This document shows positions 36,682 to 46,130 of a stretch of DNA of 64,000 bases, in pieces. Source of the DNA: Aurantiochytrium sp. KH105 (Eukaryota; Sar; Bigyra; Thraustochytrida; Thraustochytriidae); assembly GCA_003116975.1 (NCBI GenBank), contig BGKB01000019.1:372001-436000 (forward strand), in the 5' to 3' direction. The translations under genes and the position numbers were made by a program. The notes under the pieces were generated by a model. It made no database searches, had not been told where the DNA came from, and saw only the letters and a list, made by a program, of their open reading frames with translations. The stretch's first letter is position 1; each line of letters starts with the position of its first letter.

Positions 36682-36751
36682 GCAAGTGCCAAATGCGCGC
36701 GGGCAAGTGCGGAATACGGTCGGGCAAGTGCGGAATGCGGTCGGGCAAGTG
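36682..36751. promoter_or_regulatory. 21-bp array carrying GCAAGTG, upstream of CapA-like gene
   Basis: Four GCAAGTG heptamers start at 36682, 36703, 36724 and 36745, spaced exactly 21 bp. The unit is GCAAGTGCGGAATGCGGTCG plus G. The array lies about 0.4 kb upstream of the CapA-like start codon. A regulatory role is inferred from the shared heptamer with the IDO/GPR107 promoter. Confidence 0.5.
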
Positions 36752-36867
36752 CAGAATGGGCGCGTGCGAAAGGGTGTTTTGGTGAGGGGGATGAGGAGGG
36801 CGCCGCGTGCCCGTGACAAACACAGCAGGTCGCGCACTCGCCATGGTCGCTGTCGCAGGTGGGTGAC

Positions 36868-36940
36868 GCAGTGCGATACGATGTGATACGATGTGATACG
36901 ATGTGATACGATATGATACGATGCGATGCGATGCGATGCG
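36868..36940. repeat. GATACGATGT decamer array
   Basis: Four to five units of a 10-bp repeat (GATACGATGT), grading into GATGC pentamers. Non-coding; frames through it give only repeat peptides. Confidence 0.85.
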
Positions 36941-37517
36941 AGAAGAAGACGCGGCAACGTGCGGAAGCATCTGCGCCTACCGATGGCGATGGATGGCAGG
37001 CAGAGAGAGCAGCAACCGGAGCATCCCGGCAGCCATACTGAAGGTGAGGCCGAGGAGGGAGGTAAATGAAGGTGGGATCGTCAAGGTGTTCAGGCGATCT
37101 CGACGGCAACGATCGTTGCCGCTGTAAAGCGAGAGTGACTGTGACGACTTGCGTGCCCAAGAGGCAGAAGGGTGTGTAACATAAAGATGGATGAGCATCG
37201 ATTGAGCATCGGGGGTGGTCAATCTATTGGGGCCTACCGATCCATTGGGACCTACCAATCCATTTAGACCAACCCTCTGAAGCCATGCGCCTACCCACCA
37301 CCCTTGGAATCGACTTTGACACACATACACACGCACACAAAAGGCAGCATCCTTCGCTTGCACAAACATGGCGCATTTGCAGAGCGTGTCAACTCCTTGA
37401 ACGTAGTGAAGGGGGGTCTAATTTGCTCGAGGTGCTGTGCAAGATAGGCTACTGTGCATGCAGCATGCATACAAAAGCAGGAGAAGGAACGCGTGAAAGA
37501 AGGCGTGTAACAGGTCG
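36941..37517. other. Spacer between CapA-like and glycosyltransferase-like genes
   Basis: About 0.6 kb, with short direct repeats of the form TCCATT-GGACC-TACC (37228-37265). No gene supported. Confidence 0.5.
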
Positions 37518-38474
37518 CTAGAATTTGAGCGCGTGGTAAAGCTTGTTGCGAAAACGCGGGGAGCGCGCAGACACGAGTGCCAACCAGTCTGATTCTTCAA
37601 GACGGGTATCCCAGGAGAATCGAGGGCGAGAAATGAAGACAGGGTCAATCTGGGCCATCTCGAGATCTAAGTGCTGGCAGAGAGACGGCGTGCTCTGCTC
37701 AGACCATGCTGCGCAGCGATGTTCTGCGGCAAGTTGATGTAAACCGTCCAAAAGGGATCGTGAAAAACGCTGCACGTGCTCTCGCGCCTCCCATCGGTCT
37801 TGCAGCGGAACTCGAGCATCGTACTCATCGGAAACAGTGTCCCACCAGAACCAAGTCTTGGAAACAGGTTTGATCGTATCGGCGAGAAGATCGGCAGTTT
37901 CGTGATGTGTTGCAGCGAAAAAGTCGGCCAAGTCGCCCGTAAATCCCACGTCATCCTCAAAGACCCAGCAGAATGCAGGCCGACTCTCGCCTGGAATGCT
38001 CTGAAACCAGATATTGAGCGCACAACCATGGAAACCCCATGCCAGCGAGTACACGCCCTCGCGCAGTTGGCGTACCTTTTGCATGGCGGGCTTTTTCTTG
38101 AGCTCTTCCGTGAGCACAGGGTAAGCGCGCACCATGTCTGCCTCGCAGTATTCGTGAACCTGCACCCAGTCTGGAAGGCCAGCAGCACGAAAGCGCTCTA
38201 CGGCGACGCCAGGTCCGAGCGCAGAGGTGTCCACGCTCACGGTCATGCCTGCAAGTTTTCCCTGAATTTGCCGAGCCCAGGTCACCACCCGGGAACAAGC
38301 TCCTGGCAAGGGGTTGTGCGAGCGCACTACGAGCCACGTGTTTTCTGCACGCGCCGCTTCTGGGGATGCGGGCATCGTGCGTACTTGCCGTCTCGCGTTG
38401 TGTTGCCGCCTTGCCTTCGCACAATCTTTTGATTGAATAGTGCTCATCTTGGCAGCGGTGTGACGGCTTTTCAT
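37518..38474 (-). CDS. Hypothetical protein with glycosyltransferase-like EDD motif
   Basis: A 318-residue protein (309 if the ATG at 38447 is used). I do not recognise the family with certainty. Residues around 165-180 read FCWVFEDDVGFTGDLADFF, which resembles the acidic metal-binding motif (EDD/LEDD) of Golgi and GT25-like glycosyltransferases. An earlier stretch, ENTWLVVRSHNPLPGA, resembles a first nucleotide-binding strand. Later Trp-rich parts (KTWFWWDTVSDEYD, SRPRFSWDTRLEESDW) would fit a sugar-binding fold. There is no signal peptide or TM helix in the predicted N terminus, so a cytosolic role or a missing 5' exon is possible. Frame upstream of the ATG starts at TTG in an A-rich tract. 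Confidence 0.6.
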   Translation of the reverse strand: MKSRHTAAKMSTIQSKDCAKARRQHNARRQVRTMPASPEAARAENTWLVVRSHNPLPGACSRVVTWARQIQGKLAGMTVSVDTSALGPGVAVERFRAAGLPDWVQVHEYCEADMVRAYPVLTEELKKKPAMQKVRQLREGVYSLAWGFHGCALNIWFQSIPGESRPAFCWVFEDDVGFTGDLADFFAATHHETADLLADTIKPVSKTWFWWDTVSDEYDARVPLQDRWEAREHVQRFSRSLLDGLHQLAAEHRCAAWSEQSTPSLCQHLDLEMAQIDPVFISRPRFSWDTRLEESDWLALVSARSPRFRNKLYHALKF

Positions 38475-38505
38475 GAATTCCAAAAAAAAAAAAGCGACGA
38501 AAAGC

Positions 38506-38520
38506 AAAAAAAAAGAAAAA
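38506..38520 (-). terminator. RNA polymerase III terminator of tRNA-Leu
   Basis: On the minus strand the tRNA 3' end is followed within three bases by runs of five and nine T separated by one C, a typical Pol III stop. Confidence 0.8.
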
Positions 38521-38522
38521 GT

Positions 38523-38601
38523 TGACCTGAGTGGGACTCGAACCCACGCTCTTTCGAACCACGGCCTTAACGTGGCACCTTAACCGCTCGGTCATCAGGC
38601 C
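38523..38601 (-). tRNA. tRNA-Leu (anticodon AAG)
   Basis: Reading the minus strand, the acceptor GGCCTGA pairs with TCAGGTC near the 3' end, with discriminator A. The D arm is ACC-GAGCGGTTAA-GGT. The anticodon stem is CCACG/CGTGG around the loop TTAAGGC, giving anticodon AAG (reads CUU/CUC, probably as IAG). A long variable arm (TTCGAAAGAGC), as in class II tRNAs, and the T arm GTGGG-TTCGAGT-CCCAC complete it. No intron and no encoded CCA, as expected for a nuclear tRNA. The internal A and B boxes are intact. A GCAAGTG motif lies 18 bp upstream of the 5' end. Confidence 0.95.
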
Positions 38602-38997
38602 TTTCAACTCTTGATAGAGCAAGTGGGGACGCTGGAATTTATATAATTCAAGTTGAGCGGTGGAAGACTACTTGTATGTGAGAGAATCCGCAAACAAGAA
38701 AACGAATTTACAAAAAATTTCTTGCTCAAAATATTTACAGCGTGTAAAGGCTAGTCCCTGGCTTGAACTTTGTATATCCCTTCCCCTGTTCTTTTCGCTC
38801 ATTTTTTGGCGGAGGTATTACTATCTTACCCACGATTGTCGTGACACACAGAGCATCCGCGTGGCCGCAGTTTCCAACTTGCCTCGGAGAACATGCAAAA
38901 GACTACATGGAGGTTGCCGAAGACTCTACTTCCAAACAAAGAAGGAAGTAAAAATGGACAAAGAAACGATAGCAACGTGATAAGTTGCATGCAGCAA
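38602..38997. other. Spacer tRNA-Leu / DGK 3' end
   Basis: AT-richer sequence between the tRNA 5' flank and the DGK stop codon. No gene seen; it holds the GCAAGTG motif at 38619-38625. Confidence 0.5.
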
Positions 38998-40449
38998 TCA
39001 CTTGAGGATGAGGCGCTGGAGCTCCTGGGCCTGCGCCTCCGTAATGACCTTTCGTTGGACAGCGATGCGCAGGGAAGTCTCAATGTGCAAAGCCTGAACC
39101 TTGATGTGGCCCGATGGGGGACGCAGGACCTTGGCCTTATTGAGAAAGTCTATCTGGATGACGGAATTTTCGTCTCGCTTGGTGTCCAAGAGAAAAGGCT
39201 CGCCATCAATCTGAATGGGGAACTCCTTGCGCGTGGGCTTGACGAAAATGCGACACGAAGTGCATTGTCTCAAAGGCGTGGGCTTGGCAAGGCCAACCTG
39301 CGCAGCGCCCAACTGAAAGCTCGAGGCCACGGACACGACCTCAAGACGGCCGTCGTGATGCTCGGCAGGACTCAGGCCGTCGTCCCAGAGATCAACGCCA
39401 CCTCCATAGCTGCGAATATTGAGAACAATAAGGCCCTCTGTATGTGGTGGCAAGGGTACTGGCTCGCCGTCGCACTCGAGATGAACCATGTTATTGAAAT
39501 CTGCAAAGCGCTGCATGAGGATTTCCTTGCCGCCGCTCGATGCGTACCAAATGTACTTGTTGATGAAGCTGCTCGTAAAGAGATGCGGACTGCGCTCGCG
39601 ATTGTTGTGGAAGTTGAGTGAAATTTGCGCATCGACGCCAACGCCTAGATAGTTGTTGAGAACGAGTTCGCGTTTCCCTGTGCCAAGGCATCGCACTTTC
39701 CAACGATCGAGCGGACCCTCCGCGCCGTCGGCGACTTCGAGCAAATGCCGTACAAGAGCATTTCCACCCGTGGCAAGGCCAGTGGTGCCCCCGCCCCACC
39801 CAAGAACGCGCGAGAGATCGTTGCCGGTCCCCACGGGCAAGATCGCGAGCGGCGGGCGTTCCTTAAGCTTAAGGGCGTCGATGCTGGCCAGCACCCAGGC
39901 AACGCTACCATCGCCTCCGGCCACCATGACGCGAAAACGGGGAATTTCGCGAAAGAGCTCGAGGGCGCGTTCCGGCTGGCCGTGCGGTCCTCCGAGCTCA
40001 AAGACTTGCCATTCGGGCAAGAAGTTCCGCAGTTGCTGCAGGATGAGATCTCCGACTTGGCCGCCGCTCTTGCGATTGACAAAGACCAGAAGAGGCGTCT
40101 TGGCAGCGTTGAGAGCCTCCTCCCGATAGGCATCAATATCAAACTGGTAGAGCTTTTCGCCGACCGTGCGCAGATTTTGCAAGAGCGAGTCTTCCGCACT
40201 TGACTGTCGCAAGGTGAGCCGCCTCGACGTCTTGACATAGATCTCGGGCAGACGCAGGCGCTCGATGCGTTTGCGCTGCGACTTAGTGAGCACTAACGCC
40301 GAGTCTGACGAGACCCCGTCGGCGCCCACGCGGCGTGGAGCTCCTGCAAAGAACAGCAAGCTTGCCGCCATGCACAAGAGCACTGCGAGCGCGGCTGCCA
40401 TTTCCTGATGCACTGGCAGCCCGGACCATCCTTGAGCCTCTGCGGCCAT
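38998..40449 (-). CDS. Membrane-anchored diacylglycerol kinase
   Basis: Phosphorylates diacylglycerol to phosphatidic acid. The 483-residue chain starts with a hydrophobic anchor (about 17-36, MAAALAVLLCMAASLLFFAG) and lacks recognisable C1 domains. The catalytic domain begins TPLLVFVNRKSGG and has the ATP-binding GGDGS (178-182) and ILPVGTGNDLSRVLGWGGG. The accessory domain follows with NNYLGVGVDAQISLNFHNNRE, GLIVLNIRSYGGGVDLW, the DDG-HDGRLEVV segment and QIDGEPF. This is the compact DGK layout with an N-terminal membrane helix reminiscent of DGK-epsilon but without Cys-rich fingers. A sphingoid kinase is less likely because the full DGK accessory motifs are present. The frame opens at GTG; the first ATG is used. 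Confidence 0.93.
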   Translation of the reverse strand: MAAEAQGWSGLPVHQEMAAALAVLLCMAASLLFFAGAPRRVGADGVSSDSALVLTKSQRKRIERLRLPEIYVKTSRRLTLRQSSAEDSLLQNLRTVGEKLYQFDIDAYREEALNAAKTPLLVFVNRKSGGQVGDLILQQLRNFLPEWQVFELGGPHGQPERALELFREIPRFRVMVAGGDGSVAWVLASIDALKLKERPPLAILPVGTGNDLSRVLGWGGGTTGLATGGNALVRHLLEVADGAEGPLDRWKVRCLGTGKRELVLNNYLGVGVDAQISLNFHNNRERSPHLFTSSFINKYIWYASSGGKEILMQRFADFNNMVHLECDGEPVPLPPHTEGLIVLNIRSYGGGVDLWDDGLSPAEHHDGRLEVVSVASSFQLGAAQVGLAKPTPLRQCTSCRIFVKPTRKEFPIQIDGEPFLLDTKRDENSVIQIDFLNKAKVLRPPSGHIKVQALHIETSLRIAVQRKVITEAQAQELQRLILK

Positions 40450-40528
40450 CTTAAAGACAGCCCGACCTCGCGTGCGCAGCACTGCAACTTTGCCCGCCCG
40501 CCCGCCCGGTGGCCGCTCGGTCGCGTGG

Positions 40529-40566
40529 TCAATCGATCGATCGATCGATCGATCGATCGATCAATC
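40529..40566. repeat. (GATC)n array
   Basis: About nine GATC/ATCG tetramers just upstream of the DGK gene. Confidence 0.85.
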
Positions 40567-40604
40567 TTCGAATGGAGAGTCGTCGTCCGCCCAAACAAAC
40601 AACG

Positions 40605-40677
40605 GCGGTCTGTCTGTCTGTCTGTGTGTCTGTTTGTCTCTCTGTCTGTTTGTCTCTGTCTGTCTGTCTGTCTGTCA
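40605..40677. repeat. (TGTC)n array
   Basis: TGTC tetramers with TGTG, TTTG and TCTC interruptions. Confidence 0.85.
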
Positions 40678-41195
40678 CCATCATCATCAGTTGACGCGGA
40701 CGTTGGCAAGAGTGGGGAAAAAATCGACATGCTTGCGCCCTGCATTGCTCGCGTGAGAGAGGGACGAAGGAAGGGAGGGAGGAACAAACGGATGGAGAAA
40801 TGGAGATGTGCATCATGATGGGAAAGCAAGGCGATGAGCAAAAGAACGGAATACATGAGGTTTTCTTTGGTGAGAAAGGGTTCAACAAATTGGAAAATGC
40901 ACAACGATGGGTCGACCACGATAAATCGAGGATGCTTCGATGCAAAGAAGAAGAGAAGTACATACCGCATGCTCGCACATGCTCGACACAATGCCGCGGA
41001 CGGGTGGGCGCATGCATTGCAGGTCATGGAAATGCTGTCGCATTCGGCAATGAAATCAACGCATTTCTGCGTGCCTGCTTGCCTGCCTGCCTGCCTGCTT
41101 GTTTGCCCTTTATGAATTTTGTGTGTGTGTCCGCGGATGCATTCGTGCCAGCATCGGGTATACTACTTTTTGTCTTCATGTGTGTCGAGTCAGAG
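40678..41195. other. Spacer upstream of DGK
   Basis: No gene seen. It includes a GCCTGCCTGCC tract (about 41070-41100). Confidence 0.5.
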
Positions 41196-42242
41196 TCAGA
41201 ATGGAGGCGCTGGTGGATGAGGTGGTGATGGTGGGCGGCGAAAGATGGGCAATGGACCCGCATAGGAACGCTGCGTCCTTCGGCGCCTCCGAATAGAGGC
41301 CCCTTGCGGCCGTGGACCCCGGATACGAATGTGGTCGGGCGGGTTGGGGTATGCTGCCTCAGCTGCCGAGGCCGCTGACGATGGCGAATCGTGTGTTGCG
41401 CTGTCAGGCGAGCCTAGCGATGAGGCCGGGGGCGTTGTTGTGCTCGCAGCAAAGACCATTTTTGTTCGAGCCCGTGTTGGTGACCCCGGGCCTGGAATAA
41501 GTGACAATAATGAAGCTGATCTTGGGGAGATGTTGGGAGTTCCACTTGCTGCTGTTGCTGTTGCTGCTGCTGCTGATGTCGTCTCGGTTCCTGCGATTGG
41601 TATTGGTCGCGGTCGTGGCGAAGCGGCAGCTGCTGGTACTGCCTGTGATGCTGTTGATGGTGGTGTCAGTGTCGTTGGTCTTGTTGAGGTTGATGGTGCA
41701 GGTGAAGTTGCCGTTACTGTTGACGAGGATACGGCGCTACTTGTTGCTCCAGTCAGCATCGCTTCTGTCGTTGCCGCGGCAGTTGAAAGTGAAGATCCAG
41801 ATTGGGGTGAAAGGGGTACGGTAGACTCCATGCCAGGGCGCGCGAGACAGGGCATCTTTTTTGGATTGCTTGACGCGCTGGTTTCCTCTTGCCGGTCGCA
41901 TTCCCTTGCGCGGGTTGCTCGGGCCGTCGTTGGCTCTGCTTCTTGCGTGGCGGGTTCCTCGCAAGCAGGGAGGTCATGGGCGCGTGGCAGCTCTTGCGTG
42001 GCTTTCGCCGGACAAGGCTGCTTTTCCTTGCCATTCCCCGCGTCCTTGTGTTTCATGTCAGCCTTGTTGTTACCGTTGCCGCTGCGGCTGTTCCTCCTGT
42101 CGCTTCGCTGCGCGAGCTCGGGGTCTTCCTCGGCCTCGAGCGCGGCGTCGTTGTCGTTGTCGTCGTCGCGAGGTCCCTCGTCGCGAGCCACGCCGGGGTC
42201 CTCGCCGGCCTCGCGGCTCTCGTTCCGGGGCGCGGTCTGCAT
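41196..42242 (-). CDS. Low-complexity Ser/Thr/Pro/Ala-rich hypothetical protein (doubtful)
   Basis: A 348-codon frame from an internal ATG. The N-terminal third is charged (Asp, Glu, Arg, Lys). The centre is Ser/Thr/Ala/Pro-rich and the C terminus is Arg/Pro-rich. It has no globular domain, signal peptide or TM segment and would be disordered. Codon use is A-rich in third positions, unlike the C/G-rich third positions of neighbouring real genes. A plus-strand frame (41329-43368) covers the same DNA with an equally skewed composition. I list this strand because it looks more like a eukaryotic disordered protein, but the whole stretch may be non-coding. Confidence 0.25.
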   Translation of the reverse strand: MQTAPRNESREAGEDPGVARDEGPRDDDNDNDAALEAEEDPELAQRSDRRNSRSGNGNNKADMKHKDAGNGKEKQPCPAKATQELPRAHDLPACEEPATQEAEPTTARATRARECDRQEETSASSNPKKMPCLARPGMESTVPLSPQSGSSLSTAAATTEAMLTGATSSAVSSSTVTATSPAPSTSTRPTTLTPPSTASQAVPAAAASPRPRPIPIAGTETTSAAAATATAASGTPNISPRSASLLSLIPGPGSPTRARTKMVFAASTTTPPASSLGSPDSATHDSPSSAASAAEAAYPNPPDHIRIRGPRPQGASIRRRRRTQRSYAGPLPIFRRPPSPPHPPAPPF

Positions 42243-42774
42243 GTCTGCTCGCGTCTGCCTGTCTGTTTCTCCTTCCTCTTCTCCACCCTCCCGCGCGCGC
42301 TGCAGCTGCTCGCGCGCGTCGCCCGCGTCGCGTTTCCGCGTCTCCGCGTCTCCGCGCAAGATATTTCTGCCGCCCGATGATGCCGCCCAATGCCAGATGC
42401 CCCCGCTCGCTCGAGCGAGCAGCGCCGCGCAGAGCGGAGCAGAGCAGAGCGCGCCGCGCCGCAGCAGGCCCGCGCCGGCGCGCGCCGCGCGAGGTCTGGC
42501 GCCTTGCCTTGCTTGCCTTGCGCCGGGCCCGAGGCCGCTCGCTCGTTTTCGGGACCTGCGAGTCCCGGTTCTCCCGCAATCAATCGATCAATCAAGCAGT
42601 CACTCAGCGAGCGAATCCAACCAGGCCCTCGCGCCCTCCGAGCCCTCGCGCGCGCCCGCCGCGCGACCCGGGTCTGCCTGCGCGCCTGCCCGCCCGCCTG
42701 CTGCGGCGGCTCGCGCGGTCGTCTCGGGCGCGAGCGAGCGTCTGTTCGTGCGTCTCTTTTCTGGCTTTGTGATC

Positions 42775-42802
42775 TCTCTCTCTGTTTCTCTGTTTCTCTC
42801 TC

Positions 42803-42835
<33 letters not shown>

Positions 42836-42852
42836 TTGTCTGTCTGTGTGTG
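42775..42852. repeat. (CTCT/TGTC)n array
   Basis: CTCT and TTTC units running into TGTC and TTTG tetramers. Confidence 0.8.
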
Positions 42853-43189
42853 CCTCGGGACTGGCTGTTTCCAGCGCCAGCTTTGAGAACCGAAGAGCCA
42901 GGCCCTGCCTGCGCGGCCTATTCTATTGCCGACTCGCGGGCTCTGTTGCGGACCGGTGCATCGGCCGGGCCAGCCTGGGCTTCTCTTCTTGCTTGCGTGC
43001 GTGCGTGCTTGCTTGCCTCGACTCTTGTCTTGTCTTGTCTTGTCTGGTCTTGTCTCGTCTCGGCTTGCCCTGCCTTGCCCGGTTTGGTCTTTTGCGAGTT
43101 TGCTCCGAGTAGGTTCAAGTTCGTACGTACGTACTACTGCTGTTTGTATTCGTGCGCGAGCACGAGCACGTGCTTGCTTGCGTGCTGGC

Positions 43190-43236
43190 TTGCTGGTGCT
43201 GGCTGGCTGGCTGGCTGGTTGGCTGGCTGGCTGGCG
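43190..43236. repeat. (GGCT)n array
   Basis: About ten GGCT tetramers with one GGTT. Confidence 0.85.
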
Positions 43237-43872
43237 TTCGACAGAGAGTTTCCGGCTGCGTCTCCGGGTCGATGCGCTTCCCCACGCTGCGAACTAGCTT
43301 GCTGGCGTTTGCTTTGCTCCGTTTGCCTGCCTGCGAAAGTCTCAAGTTTGTTGGTTTGTCGCGCCTAATCTCTGATGATCTTCGTTTGGCGCTCGTGTCT
43401 GTGCGTCGCCACGTCCGTCTCCTCCGCTCCCGCGCCGCTGCTGCTATGCACCCGCGTTCGTCCGGAGGTCGTTTGCGTCTGTCCCGACGCAGACGGACCG
43501 CGTCTCCGTGCGTCTGTTTGCTCGCTTGCTCGTTCGTTCTTGTATGGTTTGTTTGTATGTTTGTCGGACCGCGCGGGCTGGCTGGCAGCCTTGTCTTCTG
43601 CTCCCCCTCCGGAGCTCCTTCCCGCTGATTTCTGTCTCGCGCTCAACCTTCGTTTGCAATTTGCACCTTTGCGCGTTTGCACAAACTCCGTTTGCTTGTC
43701 CGGCAGCCCCACGACGCGCTTTGTCGGTTTGCTTACCACTCGCTTGCTTGCTGTGCGTATGCGCAAGTGCAGCGCGTGGTCCGGGCCCAGATTGGCGGTC
43801 TGTCAGTCGGTCTGCGAGAGAACGTGTGAGTCTGTCCGAGGCACATTCTACCCGGCCCGACTCGCCTCGCGG

Positions 43873-43875
43873 GTG

Positions 43876-43907
<32 letters not shown>

Positions 43908-43925
43908 TAGGTGCGTGCGTGCTCG
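43873..43925. repeat. (GTGC)n array
   Basis: About eleven GTGC tetramers with one interruption, then CTCG units. Confidence 0.85.
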
Positions 43926-43954
43926 CTCGTTGGTTAGTTCGAAGTTAGTTCGTA

Positions 43955-44050
43955 AGTTCGTTGGTTGGTTGCTTGGTTGATTGGTTGGTTTCTTGCTTGC
44001 TTGCTCGCTTGCTTGCTTGCTTGCTTGCTCGCTTGCTTGCTTGCTTGCGA
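43955..44050. repeat. (TTGG)n then (TTGC)n arrays
   Basis: TTGG tetramers (43955-43990) grade into a long TTGC array with TCGC interruptions. Confidence 0.85.
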
Positions 44051-44182
44051 TTTTTTGTTTTCCATCGACCGTCGATCCTGCATTCGGTCGCTCGTCTCGC
44101 GCGCGGCTACTAGCCTCGGAAGGACTAGCCCACCTGTTACTCGCTCAGCGCGCCAGTCTTTCACATCAAGCCGTCTTTCACT

Positions 44183-44240
44183 TCTTTCCTTCCTTCCTTC
44201 CTTCCTTTCTTCCTTCCTGCGTCTGCCTGTCTGTCTGTCT
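44183..44240. repeat. (TTCC)n then (TGTC)n array
   Basis: About eight TTCC tetramers followed by TGCC/TGTC units. Confidence 0.85.
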
Positions 44241-45855
44241 CTATCTCCCCCCTTTTGAACTGCGTGTTCGTCTCTGGCGGCTGTCGCTTTGCCAGCCAGC
44301 TTGCCTCTCGATGTGCGACGGCTTCCCCTCTGCGGGGAGACTTCGGGGACCTACCCTTCCCCAGTAAAAAGCTGCGGGCCTAACGAATCGTACGAGTGCG
44401 CAGCTGTGGCCGCAGTTGTAGCTGCTCCTTGTTGCAGCATGCAGCTGCAGCTGCAGCTGGAGAACGAGTGAGCGCTGCACTGCTGCGTCGCCGCGAACGT
44501 TGCCGTCCCCGTCCGCACTAAAAGTCCGGTCCGCCCCGCGCCGCGGCCCCGTCGCGCCGTGATCCAGCGTCTGCTGGGCTGTGGACCGTTGCCAGATTGC
44601 CGCTTAAGGGACGGGGCAGGTCGCCTCGCCGGCCCAGGTCGGTCTGCCCGCCCGCCCTCCCCACCACGCCCGTCTGCCCCAGCCACGGTATGAAAGACAC
44701 GCGCGCTGCGGAGCCAGCCGTGACCGCGCTGCTGGAAAATGTGGGTGTGTGCGAAAGGTGCGGGCCAGCTGTAGGGCGAGGTGTGGAAGAGAAGGTGTGC
44801 GCCCGCCGGGGCCGGTGGTCGAGGGTGAGTCGACGCTTCGCACTATGCCGCGGCGATGACCTGCCGCGGCAGGGTGAATGGCGGCGAGGATACGCTGCCG
44901 CGGCAGCTTGAAGATCGGCCGCGAGGGTGGCGGATGGCAGCGAGCGCGGATGTCGTGATTTTCCTCGGAGACACGGGGCCGGAGCGGAGCCGGAAGGAGC
45001 CGCGTGGACAGCGAAAAAGTGGCCAAGAATAGGAAAGAGAACTTGAGTTCTTCTTGATAAACGCTGAAAGAGGAATCTGTGGTCGCAGAGCGGAACGAGC
45101 GCGCTCGCCTCGCTGCGCACAGTTATCAGTGGCCAGCCAGTCCGAGGCGTCGCTTTCCAGTGCGCTAACCGCCGCACCGCTACGACGCTGTCGGAAAGCG
45201 GGCTTTGCTTTCTTTGCTTTCTTTTCTTTCTTTTCTTTTCGATCATTGCGCGATGAAGTGAGGAAAAACATGATTTTGTCTATCCCCGGGCCACGAGTCA
45301 ACGAGCGACCCGAGCTGTCTTGGTGCGCGGACGACTTCTTGGTTCGTCAGCCGTCTTCAGAACAGGCAAGCAAGTACTAATGTAGGCGATCGATCACCAG
45401 CCAGCCAATCAAATACTAGCCACGTAGCCGAGAAGCGTGCCAAGTCCGGCCAGACAAAGAGCGACGAGAGAAGGCAAGGCGGAAAAGCAGAGCAGAGCAT
45501 GGTGGCTTGGAACCTGGTATTCCACTCCGAGCCAATATTCACGGATGTGCCCACCCACCCGGCATTCTAGCAGCGTGGAGCAAGTTCCCCCTTCGATGCG
45601 TCAGCCACCAGTGCTGGTGATTGGAGACGTCCTCGTCCAGGCGCTGCGAGCTACTGCTTTTCCGGCTATCCACCAGAGAAACAAGAGCTTCTCGCTGCCC
45701 TCCTCGCAAGGACTAGTCGGTCGTGAGAGGATCAGCTTGCGACGAAACCAAGCAGCAAGCACGCGGTCAAGCTAGAGAAGCTGCGCGAGAAGCAAGGAAA
45801 CAAACAAGAAGGCTTGGAAACATCGATCGGCGCTCCCTCGCAAGAAGTCTCTATT

Positions 45856-45890
45856 CCTTCTTCTTCTTCTTCTTCTTCTTCTTCTTCTTC
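45856..45890. repeat. (TTC)n array
   Basis: About eleven TTC triplets. Confidence 0.9.
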
Positions 45891-46049
45891 CAGAGTTCGG
45901 TCGGTTATAACAGTGGCCCGCTCCGACAAGATGGTTCCACCCAATCTTGGCCGAAACTAATCGGTTAGTTAGCGCGATTCCCAAGCGGCCACAGCCAGCC
46001 AGCAAGCCCGGCGATGATCCGATTCGCAACAGCAATGGAGTCGCCGTTA

Positions 46050-46067
46050 TGCGTGCGTGCGTGCGTG

Positions 46068-46127
<60 letters not shown>

Positions 46128-46130
46128 CAT
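46050..46130. repeat. (GTGC)n then (TGCC)n array
   Basis: Roughly four GTGC tetramers followed by fifteen TGCC tetramers, the longest uniform array of the window. Confidence 0.9.

Noticed and set aside
41329-43368. 679-codon plus-strand open frame
   Set aside because: Runs from an Ala/Val/Gly-rich part into peptides made of tetranucleotide arrays (SVCLSVCL, GWLAGWLA); no folded domain. It overlaps a slightly more protein-like minus frame.
44518-45246. 242-codon minus-strand frame in the gene-free block
   Set aside because: Arg/Pro/Ser-rich, no domain, non-conserved look; expected by chance in GC-rich sequence.
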